Below, piece after piece: positions 47,011-58,104 of a stretch of 64,000 bases of DNA. Each line of letters starts with the position of its first letter. Position 1 is the stretch's first letter. Under the pieces are notes generated by a model that was not told where the DNA came from, ran no database searches, and saw nothing but the letters and a program-made list of their open reading frames with translations. Position numbers and translations under genes: made by a program. This DNA is from Pholis gunnellus (Eukaryota; Chordata; Actinopteri; Perciformes; Pholidae). The DNA lies in the NCBI GenBank assembly GCA_910591455.2, contig OU342820.1:2394441-2458440 (forward strand). Direction: 5' to 3'.

Positions 47011-47101
47011 TCATTTCATAATAGACAAGCTTATTATTGAAGCATAGAACATTTATAACTGTTGTTATGAATTGCATACTAATGAGTGTTAATGTAGGAA
47101 C

Positions 47102-47558
47102 TGTTACGGTCGGTTATCCTGGACCCATAAGCAGACACGGCAGTGTAGGTGAAGGAAATGGATTTTAATGAGTTGCTCGAAGAGCAGGCAGAGAATGCAG
47201 GTGGGGCAATGAGGCGGCGTGAGTGGCGGCGTGAGTGGCGGCGGTTGGGCTGCGACGTGGGCACAGGAATCTTGAGGCACAAGAGAAAACAGGTTAGTAA
47301 GTACAACACTCTCTTAGTCGAGGAAAAGACTCAAGATTCAAACTACCACTGAGCTGACGAAAAAATCTGCCGATGCGAGTGAAGGAAGCCGGGGTATTTG
47401 AGCTGCATGTGCTTGAAGGCCTGATTGCCGGCAGGTGCAGAGATGAGCCCAGGTGCCGGGTGATAGAAGCCGCGCCCATGCCAGACACACACACACACAC
47501 AGAGAGAACAGAGGGGAGACACCAAGAAAGGGGCTGGAGTCACAGCGGAGCCGTGACA
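47102..47558. mobile_element. Solo LTR with 5-bp target duplication
   Basis: Starts TGTTACGG and ends CCGTGACA (TG...CA ends, one mismatch in the 8-bp inverted terminus). The 5 bp GGAAC occur immediately outside both ends, 47097-47101 and 47559-47563. A 457-bp TG...CA unit with a 5-bp duplication and no internal coding region is what LTR-LTR recombination leaves. It contains a tandem GGCGGCGTGAGT doublet near 47214-47240. Family and orientation not determined. Confidence 0.88.
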
Positions 47559-47572
47559 GGAACAATACTTTA

Positions 47573-48560
47573 TAAATCAGAATCAGAATCTGAACCGTTT
47601 ATTGCCATGGTATGTTGAACATACAAGGAATTTGACATTCCTTTTAACAATTAACAACAATCAACACAGTGCAAAGTAGAGACATATTAAATTTACAGAA
47701 AAATATATAAAATAAGTAAATATAAAATAAAGTGAAATATAAAATAATAAAGTTCACAAACGAACAGATAACAGGACTATAAACAAGTGAGATTTAATTA
47801 AGTGTAGTGTAAAAGTGTCAAGTGAATTAGAAGGGATGTGCGGGTGAGTAGGGAATTGTCCTAGGGATGACAGTCAGTGGGGGTCCCGGGCTTTGTTAAT
47901 GAGCCCGACTGAAGACGGGAAGAAGCTGTTCATGTGGCGTGAGGTCTTGGTCCTGATGGACCTCAGCCTCCTGTCAGATGGAAGGGGCACGAACAGTTTG
48001 TGTCCAGGGTGAGAGGGGTCTCCTACAATCTTCCTTGCTCTCTTCAGGGTCCTTGAAGCGAACAAGTCCTGGAGGGACGGCAGATTGCAGCCAATCACCC
48101 TCTCGGCAGAGTGAATGATGCGCTGCAGTCTGCCCTTGTCCTTGGCAGTGGCTGCAGCGTACCAGACTGTGATGGAGGAGCAGAGGATGGACTCAATAAT
48201 GGATGTGTAGAAGTGCACTATCATTGTCTTTGGCAGGTTGAATTTGCCTCAGGAAGTATATCTTCTGCTGAGCCTTCTTGGTGATGGAGCTGATGTTCAG
48301 CTCCCACTTGAGGTCCTGGGATATGGTGGAGCCCAGGAAGCGGAAGGACTCCACAGCGTCGATGGAGGAGTCACACAGGGTGATGTGGGCAGGTGGGGCT
48401 GCATTCTTCCGGAAGTCGACAACCATCGCCACTGTCTTGAGAGCGTTGAGCTCTAAGTTGTTCAAACCACACCAGGTCACCAGATGGTCAGTCTCCCACC
48501 TGTAGGCGGATGACTGATGAATTAAGTGTTTACTCATACTTAACCAATGCTTCATAGCGT
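47573..48560 (-). pseudogene. LINE (Rex1/CR1-like) C-terminus and 3' end, antisense
   Basis: The minus strand reads HLVTWCGLNNLELNALKTVA, VDFRKNAAPP, SFRFLGSTISQDLKWELNIS, KAQQKIYFLRQ, then in another frame RLQRIIHSAERVIGCNLPSL and DPSHPGHKLFVPLPSDRRLR, with a stop at 47874. This is the thumb/C-terminal region of fish LINEs of this type. It is followed by about 300 bp of AT-rich 3' UTR ending CATGGCAATAAACGG and GATTCTGATTCTGATT, a 6-bp tail repeat. One frameshift is enough to inactivate it; it is less decayed than the other LINE relics here. Confidence 0.87.
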
Positions 48561-49539
48561 GTAGTTATTATAAAGTATTACCGATCTCGGGTCTGTAAAA
48601 AAGCAAGGTTCAAAGAGCTTTGCGCCCTCTGCCTTCACTGCCCTCAACAAACTAGCAATAACACTCAATGGACTCATGCTCTTGTGGCTTCTGATTGTAT
48701 TGTGTTCCTTGTGGCTGTTTTTTTCATGATTAATGCTCCTTAATTGTGTGTACAGGCTGTGGATACAACTTTCCTCTAACAGAGGACAATAAATTCTATC
48801 AATCTTAAAGATAATGAAAGACAAGTGAGTCACTCTGCCATGCTTAAGACACCTGACTCACTTTGACTGTCACTCCAGTCTATTGTTCAACATTATTGTA
48901 GTCTTTTCGTCTCTCTTTCTCTGTCCTCCTCTGCCAGTCCTTTTCTTCTTCTCGTCATTTTTCTCCCTATCTGTTGTCAGTCAGTCTTTCTTTTCCAATC
49001 TGTGACACTGAAAGCATGACAGAACCTGTTTCCTTGTGTTTGTCTCTCTTTTCACTGTCAGGCTCTTTTAATCTATTCTGTCTTGAACGTTCCTCCTTTG
49101 TCCCGTATTCTCCTCTTTATCTGTAATCTCTTGAAGTGATAATTGTTAATAACAGAGTCATCTATTACCACAAACATGGATTTGAGTGCTCTTGCTCATT
49201 CAGGAACTTGACTATTCACTTTTTGATATGCTTGAACTCTTTGAAAGGCTTATTTTGGTAGTTTCTAGAAGAGGTGCATCTAGGTGAGCCATGCCACTTC
49301 AACCACTTAGCTATGATTTGCTCATGGCCATGCTAGAAGTGAGACCAGTAGTTTAGCATATACAATCTCAATACTGAGAGCACAGGAGCAAATATGTTCT
49401 CCTCCCAACCTGTCACAGACTTGCTGTCACTGTTTAATGCATTGGATGCTGAATTCTCCTCCACAATAATTCACTATATATTTAGAATCAGGCAGGCAAA
49501 CTCATTAAAATATGCAATAATTTAGATCAGTGTATAGCG
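48561..49539. other. Gene-free stretch, pyrimidine-rich at 48890-49140
   Basis: Plus strand is T/C-rich over about 250 bp. No exon recognised. Confidence 0.45.
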
Positions 49540-49830
49540 GCTGTGGCTCAGGTAGAGCCCCTAACCTCTAACCCGTCCACTAGTTGGAAGATCAGCGCTT
49601 CCCGGCTCCACCAGCTTGCATGTTGAAGTGTCCTTGAGCAAGATATTGAACCCCAAATTGCTCCTGAAGGCTGTCCCACCAGTGTGTGAGTGAATGAGCA
49701 TTAGTTTAGATCCTGATGAGCATTTGGCACCTTGCAAGGCAGCCACTGTCATCAGTGTAGGAATGGATGTGAATGATGACTTGTGAAATGGGAAAAGTGT
49801 TTTCCAAAGGACCAGAATTCACTCACAGTG
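49540..49830 (+). mobile_element. tRNA-headed SINE
   Basis: Head GCGGCTGTGGCTCAGGTAGA (A-box-like), body GTGTCCTTGAGCAAGATATT, CCAGTGTGTGAGTGAATGAG, and CTGTCATCAGTGTAGGAATG. Matches the 28880-29170 copy along its length. The B box is degraded. Confidence 0.75.
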
Positions 49831-50970
49831 TTCAAACTAGTAGATTAGGGATTAGAAGGACTGATTGTTTTCACAACAATACCTAAAAAGGCAATGTTGG
49901 CTTAGTATATAAAACAATAGCTCACATTTCAGGTCACTGGACTGGACTGGACTATTGTACACTGTTCTTTATTCATTTAGCTAAACAGCATGATAACAAT
50001 AAGCCATTCAAACTTGTAAAACCAGCAGAATGTATCAAATTAAAGTGATGATTTAGGTCAGTCATTGTCCTTCTGGTATATAGTTGTAATTGGTAGGTGT
50101 GTTAAAGTCAGTAAACAGCCAAACTGACAAACAAAACAAAGTGGAGGGCAGCCAGAGAAATCTATTCCTTTTCGTCGTCAAAACTACAATCTATACCATG
50201 GTTACGCCTGTTACATTTGTTACGATGTGAGGAGCTGCAGCTCTATCAGCAATTTAAAAACCAACTGGAAAAGTCTTATAATGTAAATTTTAAATTCTCC
50301 TTAGAACCCTAAAATATCAATCTGTCTGCAAGTCTCTGAATAATATGAGAATGAATGCTCTCAGTTAAATAGTTGCTATTATGTTCTCGCTTCAGCAGGT
50401 TCGGACCGAAGTCATCACAAGAAATACTTTCAGAAACAAAGCCCATGGCCCATAAATTAAAACAATTTAAAAAGACTTCTTCATCTCATCTTTCCCTGTT
50501 TCTAAAAAGAAATCCCCTCCTTAGAGAGGCAAATTACAAGACGTTCCATAGTGACCGTAATTAGTCACATATCCATTTAGATCAGCAACAATTCACCATT
50601 CAGTGTCTCTGAAATTTGCAAAGGCTTGTGGGAAAGTGTTATCATTGTCTCAGACTCTTGACTAAAATCACTTTTGTTACAATTTTGTTATCAATCATTT
50701 TGTAAGTGTAAGTGTCAGGTTTTTTTTCATCTGGGAAAAGTGATTAATGTGACTGAGGACCGGCATTGAGCATGTTCATGTAGTTCGGTTCTGAGGCCTC
50801 TACTACGAAGCAGGACTTGGGGTAAGTGGGGTAACTTCAGGGTTAACCCTGGGTTATCAGTTCTATGTTGGTGGGTCACTTCTTCCCGGATTACATTGCA
50901 TTATGTTCGACACATTTGTGTATTCCGTTGTTCTCTGTGAGCTGTACAAAACGTCTCAAGTGCATCAAAG
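49831..50970. other. Unassigned stretch
   Basis: About 50795-50880 (CTCTACTACGAAGCAGGACT ... GGGTTAACCCTGGGTTATC) looks like a high-copy fish repeat. Otherwise nothing recognised. Confidence 0.45.
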
Positions 50971-51350
50971 TCCATCCATCCATCCATCCATCCATTTTCC
51001 TCCGCTTATCCGGGGTCGGGTCGCGGTGGCAGCAGGCCAAGCAGGCTGACCCAGACTTCCCTCTCGCCCGCAACATTTTCCAGCTCATACTGGGGGATCC
51101 CGAGGCGTTCCCAGGCCAGCTGGGAGATATAATCCCTCCAGCGTGTTCTGGGACGTGCCCGGAAAACCTCCAGTGGGAGGCGTCCGGGAGGCATCCTAAT
51201 TAGATGCCCGAACCACCTCAGCTGACTCCTTTCGACGCGAAGGAGTAGCGGCTCGACTCCAAGTTCCCTCCTGATGTCCGAGCTCCTTACCCTATCTCTA
51301 AGGCTGAGCCCGGCCACCCTATCGAGGAAACTCATTTCAGCCGCTTGTAG
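50971..51350 (-). mobile_element. RTE-type (Rex3-like) LINE 3' end with GATG tail, copy 2
   Basis: Minus strand, 51350 down: MSFLDRVAGLSLRDRVRSSD, RRELGVEPLLLRVERSQLRW, FGHLIRMPPGRLPLEVFRAR, RTRWRDYISQLAWERLGIPQ and LPPRPDPG, then the GATG array (complement of 50971-50997). Very similar to 38700-38980 but open in one frame. It lacks the TGRRPRG segment present in copy 1. It begins abruptly inside another repeat (CCTGCATTCAAAATCTTAC at 51353), as expected of a 5'-truncated insertion. Confidence 0.88.
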
Positions 51351-51384
51351 TCCTGCATTCAAAATCTTACTTAAGTAAAAGTAC

Positions 51385-51480
51385 AAAAGTAGCCTGATGA
51401 CATGTAGTGTTAAAGAGCTTTGAGCGGTCAGAAGACTAGAAAAGAGAGAAACAAGTCCAGTTTATTTACCATTTACAGTG
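51385..51480 (+). mobile_element. SINE tail fragment
   Basis: GTGTTAAAGAGCTTTGAGCG, AGACTAGAAAAGAG and CAGTTTATTTACCATTTACA form the 3' tail of the SINE type seen at 28880-29170. Confidence 0.65.
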
Positions 51481-53424
51481 AGCGGCTCATCTGCAGACAG
51501 CACGGAGCCAAACAGCTACAATGATGGAGGTTACATCGACTTGTGTTATAATGCGTTCAACCTTCATGAAGTGAAAATTAGTATTGGGCGAGGGTAAATT
51601 CTAACACTATTATGATGCAAGTATAACTTTGTACAGTCCATTTACCATTTTACCATGTATTCTAATGGTGTGTAAGACAATATTTTAGCCTTTTTCTTTC
51701 AGCTGCAGTGTGATAGAGACTCGGAATTCAGTTTCGTCTGAGTTTCAAATCAGGAAGTTGCAGGTCATCCAGGTTTTTATGTCCTCAATGTTGCTTGAAG
51801 TTTAGCAAACTGGTTGGTTCCGTATTGGCTTAATCAATGGATATAATTGGGCATCATCTGGGTAACAATGATATTTTCATTGAAGAGCACAGAACCTTTA
51901 TGGAACTCCATGACAAACTTTAACGTGCATAAAGGATATCATAAGACAATTTGCCTCGATGTTTTTGGATAAATATATATATATATATATTATACTGAAT
52001 TCCCTGTGAGGGTGACTAACATAAGATGTCGTGACGTGTTTGTCAAAGTGTTATTTACTGCTTTTTTCGTGTTGGAATAAATGTTAAATATTTAACTGCA
52101 AAGTAGTAATGTGTGTTTGATGCTTTCATTTTTTTGCATTAAATCATTCTGGGATGTTTGCTGAAATTTATTGGACAGCCCTACCTAGAACATTTTCCAC
52201 CAGCCGCCACTAACATCAATGCATTGCCGTCATGGCCAACACAGCTGCTTTCCACAACCCAATGTTTATTTGTGTTCAAATCATTTTTAGTGAATTCCAT
52301 TTGTTGACGTATATTTGCAGAGCTCCCTCCTTGTACCATTTCCTGAGTCAGTTGTGACTCAACTTATCATCCAATGTATTTATCCACATGGCAAAATATG
52401 CTAAACTGCATTTGGTTGTGCAACCTTTTGTTATACAGTGAGAATAAATGAGCCTTGAACCTTGAAATAACATTTCTGAACCCTTGAATCAAAGAAAAAT
52501 GATAACCAGCAATAAACCAAATTACTCACCCCTGATACTCATTTCAGTACAAATATGATTAGGACTGGACTGGTGTGCTTTATGAGAAGCGTTTATTTTC
52601 CAGAGTATGTTGCACATGCAAGGAATGAGACTGTTGTAATAGTTTATTTAATATTTAAATATTTAAGATCTCACTTAGACCAAATTATTGTGAATTTACA
52701 GGGTTCATATTTGACATCTTCCTACGTATATCTAGTTAATTATGCTGTGCAGTTCAATCGAGGATGTTTTTTAAAAGGTCCAAAACATTATGTAGGAAAT
52801 GATTTTGAGGGATCACTTCAAAGGTTTACGCCGATTCAATTTCAAACTAATCCGTCTGATGTGGTGAGCCAGTTATTCTCCAAGATGTCAGACCAGAAGG
52901 TGTTGTTAGTGCTTCCCAGAGTACAGTCAGGCACTGCCACCAAGTGGTACAGCTCTGTAGCATCACACACAGGGTCCATCTGTCCACACACCACACACAC
53001 ACATGTTCTGAGGTATTTCTCTTGTTCAGGGTCGTGAGGTCTGCAGCAAATTACTGTGGATCAGAGTGTGGAATGTCTTGTTCAGTAAAAATAAATGAGA
53101 AGTTAATAAAAACATAGGTACTTAAAGCTGAACAATATTGGATATATCAGCAATGAATCAAATGATGTGTATAATATGTGTATAATGTGAAAGGTGTTGC
53201 TTGTAGTGGTGAACCCACAGATGATTGCTGAAGTTCCTCTCAGTTCTACATGGCTTTTTAGTTTGTTTAGTACTCTGACACACAAACACACACAGATAAA
53301 AGGCGTGTGAGGCCATTCATGCCACAGGCTGGAGCTGAGGCTTAAATTTCAAAATAAAAGTTAATATTGTTTCTGATCATTATCCTATTCTTCTGATTTC
53401 CAACAAAATCTTCTTAATCAGCAG
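51481..53424. other. Unassigned stretch
   Basis: (AT)n at 51967-51990. A 160-codon frame from 52555 has no domain I recognise and is rich in residues expected from AT-rich DNA. Nothing else identified. Confidence 0.4.
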
Positions 53425-53511
53425 CAGTGAGGGGTTCAGTATTTTGCTCAAGGACACTTTGACACTCCCTCTGGAGGAGTCACGGATCCAACCAGGAACC
53501 CTCTGATTGCA
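53425..53511 (-). mobile_element. Degenerate SINE head
   Basis: GTATTTTGCTCAAGGACACT, CCTCTGGAGGAGTCACGGAT and CCAACCAGGAACCCTCTGAT are the reverse of a tRNA-derived SINE head and body start. Short and diverged. Confidence 0.5.
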
Positions 53512-53556
53512 GTGCCAGCCCATCAGATGACCATATCAACAGTTCTATCAGCTCAG

Positions 53557-53802
53557 ATATTCTCTAAACTGGACCATCGTGGAGACAATGTTCAGAGAGA
53601 CTTTAAAAATGCAATGATGAAGACAATAGTAGAATATTTCTTGCCTTGCTGGTACCTCTACGAGTCAGGTGGTCCAGGTAACCTTCTGCAAACACCAGAG
53701 TTCTGCGTTCCTTCTGAGCAGTTTAAGGAGTTTGCAGGAGAATTTATTGATGCTTACAGTGAGGAGAGCAGCCGTCTTTTTGGCCAGATGAGACATGAAT
53801 AA
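53557..53802 (+). CDS. Possible terminal coding exon or retained pseudogene fragment, unrecognised
   Basis: An open frame reads IFSKLDHRGDNVQRDFKNAM, then KTIVEYFLPCWYLYESGG, FCVPSEQFKEFAGEFIDAYS and ends RLFGQMRHE with TAA-type termination at 53800-53802. Its residue composition is balanced and unlike the low-complexity frames around it. A possible acceptor, CTATCAGCTCAG, precedes 53557, but the pyrimidine tract is poor. An in-frame ATG at 53512 lies in SINE-like sequence, so it is unlikely to be the real start. I do not recognise the family. Similar balanced but stop-containing sequence follows to about 53990. It could be the last exon of a fish gene, a processed pseudogene, or an unnamed transposon ORF. 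Confidence 0.3.
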   Translation: MFSKLDHRGDNVQRDFKNAMMKTIVEYFLPCWYLYESGGPGNLLQTPEFCVPSEQFKEFAGEFIDAYSEESSRLFGQMRHE

Positions 53803-54027
53803 AAGTCAATAGAGAAAGTGTCTGGTATCAGGCTTTCACTGGACGATTGCTTTTTTAGCTCAAAGCTGAGAATTTGCAGATCAGCAGGAGGTGCAGTTAC
53901 CCCAAGAGTCCTGTGAGTCTCAGCAGAACTCAGTATGGTTTTATCAGCAGTGATGGAGGAGTCCAACAGATGGCTGGATCAGTGGCAGTAGTAGAAGTAG
54001 TAGTTACCATGGGCCCTAGAACACACT

Positions 54028-54063
54028 GTGTGCGTGCGTGCGTGTGTGTGTGTGTGTGTGTGT
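54028..54063. repeat. (GT)n microsatellite
   Basis: GTGCGTGC lead followed by about 14 GT units. Confidence 0.93.
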
Positions 54064-55189
54064 GAGAAAGACAAAGAGAGGGCGGTGCAAATAAGGTTGC
54101 ATTACAGTATTAAAATAAATAATACAAAAGAAAAAAACATTTCGTTTTCACGGTTCACTAATATTTTGTCCAGTTTTTGGAGGACGCATAAAAAACATGA
54201 ATGTTGTATCATTATGTTTAGATTATTATATATTTTTGAGTCGCTATAATAATTGGATTATTGGTCGATTGATCTTTATTGAGACCATAAAACTCTTGGA
54301 TGATGTTGGTTGAACAGCAGTAGCTATACTGACACTGGAGAACAGAACCTCCATTTCACTGCTGCTGACGTTCTTCTTCTTCTCACAGACTTGTTTTTGG
54401 TGGCATCTCTCCATGTCTCAAGCTTGTGACAGAGTATTTGCACTCGACACAACAGCTGACTGAATATAATGTTTAGGGGCGTTACCTATGATAATAATAA
54501 ACAATCAGCCGCACGCCTCCAGGTTATGATCTGTTTCAACATGTCAATGTCCCTGTGATCACGTGGGACTCATCATTCAGTACACCTGAGCACGTTTAGA
54601 TGGTTAAGAATGTTTGGTGCGTCTGGAGTTGACTTCTCTTTCTCTGAACAGAAAGAATAAAAGAATATTGCCGCATGAGACCCACAGTGTTTACCTTTCT
54701 TCCATTTCCACTCTGCCTTCCTACATTGTCTTGTTATATTTCTTCAAGCGTGACAGGAGGAATATTTCAACTTTTTATATCTGATTATTCAAAATATTTG
54801 TGCAAGAGTTATTAAAAACACTCCAGCTCCTCTACAGTGAGGCTCTGGTGTTCATGGGCACTGAAAATGTGCGTGAGACAGTAAAAGCTTGAAACAAAGG
54901 AGGAACGGTGGATTGGATTAAGAGATTCTTTCTTTGTTTGCATTGTCAGAAATGGCACATTAGACTATTATGTCATATTTCGACTAGTTGGTACATCGGT
55001 GTGTATTTATTTGTCTTTGTGGACCATTATGACCTTACACTACGACACTTTTAAAACTATTTAAAGTTACTGTGAGGAACTTTTAACTGGACATGAAACA
55101 GCCTCAGTTTAATCCTGATAACTCTATGAGCTCCATCAGGAACCGAGAGCATCAGAGAGAACATTGACTAGTTCTACACAGTCATGCTG
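54064..55189. other. Gene-free stretch, nothing recognised
   Basis: No exon or transposon signature identified. Confidence 0.4.
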
Positions 55190-55288
55190 AAAGGAACAGT
55201 GTGTAGGATTCAGGGGGATTTATTGGCCGAAAGGGTATAATATTGTGAAGAATTTAAGTATTAAAAGCATTATTTAGTAGAATAAAAG
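55190..55288 (+). repeat. Start of a high-copy repeat (GAACAGTGTGTAGGATT)
   Basis: AAAGGAACAGTGTGTAGGAT then GGGGGATTTATTGGC are phrases I know from abundant fish repeats. The expected continuation is replaced by LTR-like sequence at about 55289. Confidence 0.5.
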
Positions 55289-55976
55289 TGTCACAATGAT
55301 AAGAATGTAAATTATGTTAAGAGTCATACTATATTTACTTATGGAATGTATTATAGGTTTACAGGATGTTTACTTATAGAAGATATTATATGTTCACAAT
55401 AGGTTTACTTGTAGGAGTCTTAAACATAATCATTGGACGTATTGAACCAAAGTATAGTCACATGTAGATGGGGGTTCTGAGCCATGAGGCAGAGAGATCA
55501 GGGGAGACAGGCTGTGAGGAATGCAGGGGACAGGCTCTTCACGACCATATAAGGGAATAGGTCGAGGACCAGAGACATCAAAGAGGACACAGAGGAGCTG
55601 GACAGATGACCAACAGAGCAGGAGGAGTCCGGACGACTTCAACCAAACACTGAGCTGATAACTGCCCAAAGCCAGGAGGGGGCTATTGAATTTCGGCCAA
55701 TCACAGAGGCTGATACTGGACATTTGAACTTTCGGACAGAGACTTTTAAATATAGGATAGTTCCAGAGGGTTTTTGCTTCAGTTCGCGCCGTTATCACTC
55801 TGTAGTTGACCAGCTGGGCTGGCCTCTTAGGTGGGGCAAGTGAGGACTCTGCCCCGCCGGACATATTGATATCGATAGAGTAATTCTGTTTGCAACTGTT
55901 CTAGCTTCTCATGTTTATTAAATACTTTTTGATTGTAAACCGGATCCAGTTCATTTTTGGTGTGACTTCGCTGCAG
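55289..55976 (+). mobile_element. Possible solo LTR
   Basis: The segment begins TGTCACAATG and could end TCGCTGCA, giving TG...CA ends with flanking AAAAG and GAAAG (one mismatch). It contains TATA-like words (CATATAAGGG at 55544, TTTAAATATAGG at 55745) and, near its right side, a poly(A)-signal-like ATTAAATAC (55917). No inverted terminus beyond TG/CA. The minus-strand frame of 144 codons across it has no domain. Weak call. Confidence 0.3.
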
Positions 55977-57087
55977 AAAGTTAGCAGCAGCGTCTGAATG
56001 TTATACTGACGCCACGCTGCCCTACCGCTACTGATGAGAGGGTTCCTGCTCGGAAACACGACCACTTTTGTCCACAGGATCCGACAAAATCGACAGCAAG
56101 CTAACGTTCCTCGTACTAGCTTTACGAAATAATGTTCTATATTTGAAAGTTAGTGGTAGAGTGGAGACACAATTAAGATAATGGCCTTCAACTGAAGATG
56201 GTGCACTCAGCACAGCAGAGTACTGTGTAATGGGGCAGTCGTACAACACCAGTACAATAGCGCAGTCACATGCACTGCACTTCTAACAATGTATCTTAAA
56301 AATGAAAGGTTTGAGTGATACTAACTTACACTTACACTCTGGGTATAATATAAAAAATAAAAGTGGGTTGTTCCAGCTTCATATTGGTTCCAACAATGGA
56401 GGACAAAAATCTCTCAATCTGACTGTATTGTCCGTGACACGACCTGTGTGTGTGTGTCTGACACGTGTTAAATGATATGATGCACGTATGTTACACAGTT
56501 AACTTACTGTAATTGACTTCTCTTTTTTAGATTGGTTATTGCTGTTAACTTTTATCCTTGTTAGATTTGTGCGTCTGTTTTATCAACATGTTTTATAACA
56601 AGATGTCCAAGCTAAAGAGAACTGTGAACTTTAACTCAACTTCTCTTCTTCTCATTAATTCCCTCTGTTTCAATTCAAACTCCTCCTGTAAGGTTGAATT
56701 AATTAATCAATGGATTTTTAAATACAGGTGCGAAATGTGGCTCGTATATGGGCGCGAGAGGCCGGTTGCAGATTGCCAGTCTTCTTCACAGAGCACATAG
56801 AGACAAACCCTTCCCCCCTTATGCAAGAGCAACAGTGAATCCCTGGAGAAGCCCCTGAACCAGCAATTAGATGAGACATGTTCTGCATTGAGATCATGTG
56901 AACTAATACCAGTTTAGAGGTGCCTAAAACGTTTACACTTTATTTGATCATGTGACGAAACAATACGACGGTGTGTGTGTGTGTGTGTGGTGTGTGTGTG
57001 TGTGTTTGTGCTTTATAACTGCAGCCTCCCATAGTATGCAGTGGGGTCTGTTGTAACTACCTTACTGCACTGAACCCTGGTCTCAGC
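55977..57087. other. Unassigned stretch with a GT array
   Basis: (GT)n with one interruption at about 56971-57005. No exon recognised. Confidence 0.45.
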
Positions 57088-57369
57088 CTGAATAGAAAAA
57101 GCAGCACTGAGGCAGGCCTGGGGCCTCTCTTCTTACCTAGAGACACAGAGGTGAAATCTGATTGGATAAAAGCTCTACTTAAAACAAGCTGCACTGGAAG
57201 CAGAGCAACTGAGGAACACAGTAGCTGTACAATGAGAACATAAGATAACGGGGGAAAACAATTATAATACATGTAGTATATTTATGAAAAATTATAAAAT
57301 AGCTATAACTTTGTGATTCTGTCTAGGCCAGCAGAGAAGGCCTTGCTGGCCCTGACGGCCCACCACTGC
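57088..57369 (-). repeat. Repeat family A, uninterrupted copy
   Basis: Reverse complement of the 14268-15190 repeat: ends GGCCCTGACGGCCCACCACTG at about 57349-57369 and contains CAGTAGCTGTACAATGAGAA. At 57271-57278 it shows the unoccupied equivalent (ATGTAGTA) of the hAT target site. Confidence 0.83.
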
Positions 57370-57960
57370 ATCACACTGTACATCCAGCTTCACCTACAGC
57401 CGTGAGAAGGTGTCAGATCAAAGTAGCTGTATAAGTGATTATAGACATTATACTAGCTCTGCAGCAGTGGGATTTCCTCAGTGTGATGATGCTCGAGTCA
57501 AGCATCATTGTGCATGTGAGGATCCTCACGTACGCCCAGAGCTGCTTGACAGGGCGTTGTTGGGCCTCAGCGCTGTCTCACAGGCAACAAGCCCTTCCTT
57601 TGTAGCTTAGAATGCAGATGAAAACACACAGGCAGAAGTCAAAGCAACAACTGCAGTCTGTTAATTTAAAGTCTTCCATGTCAGCTTGTGAAATAAATCA
57701 TAGCATGATTCTGGGCGATGTAACAGTACAAAACGTCTCCAGCTGGGAACCTTCAACCTCAAAAGGCAACAACAACTGACAACATCTCATCATTAAATGT
57801 AGTTTTTGTTTGTAGGATCTGGTTCAGTAATATGTGAAGAAGAAGACGTCTGTAGAGCTGTGTAGCGGGATGTGAAGCAGGATGTTTGATCAAACGGTGG
57901 TCCGTAAGACAACACTGAGGGTCAATAAACGCCCAAGATTCAGCATCACCGGAGTCATTG
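57370..57960. other. Upstream flank of the aldolase gene
   Basis: No exon or clear repeat. AT-balanced sequence leading into the promoter region. Confidence 0.4.
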
Positions 57961-58050
57961 CGTCATTCCTTTTGCGAGCTGAGCTCTGATTGGACAATCT
58001 TCGCTGAGGTCCCGCCCCTGTACAGTCTCCATCCGTGTCCTTTTTACGAA
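57961..58050 (+). promoter_or_regulatory. Probable aldolase core promoter: inverted CCAAT box and GC box
   Basis: GATTGG (inverted CCAAT) lies at 57988-57993 and CCCGCCC (GC/Sp1 box) at 58011-58017, 20-30 bp apart and 85-115 bp before the first splice donor. No TATA box is visible, so initiation is probably CCAAT/Sp1-driven somewhere near 58030-58060. The start site is inferred, not seen. Confidence 0.55.
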
Positions 58051-58104
58051 AGCAGCTTCCTGCATCTCTCCGCTGTTTCCTAACGCTGCACGACCAACAA
58101 CCTG
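58040..58104 (+). other. aldoa: Noncoding first exon of the aldolase gene (5' UTR)
   Basis: GCTGCACGACCAACAACCTG is followed by a consensus donor GTGAGT at 58105-58110. Vertebrate aldolase genes carry an untranslated leader exon upstream of the ATG exon, and position and donor fit. The left boundary is a guess. Confidence 0.6.

Noticed and set aside
52555..53037. 160-codon ORF as a gene
   Set aside because: Balanced length but no motif, no splice context and an AT-driven composition; not enough to support a gene.
55430..55864. 144-codon minus-strand ORF
   Set aside because: No recognisable domain and it covers a possible LTR with promoter-like elements; probably chance.
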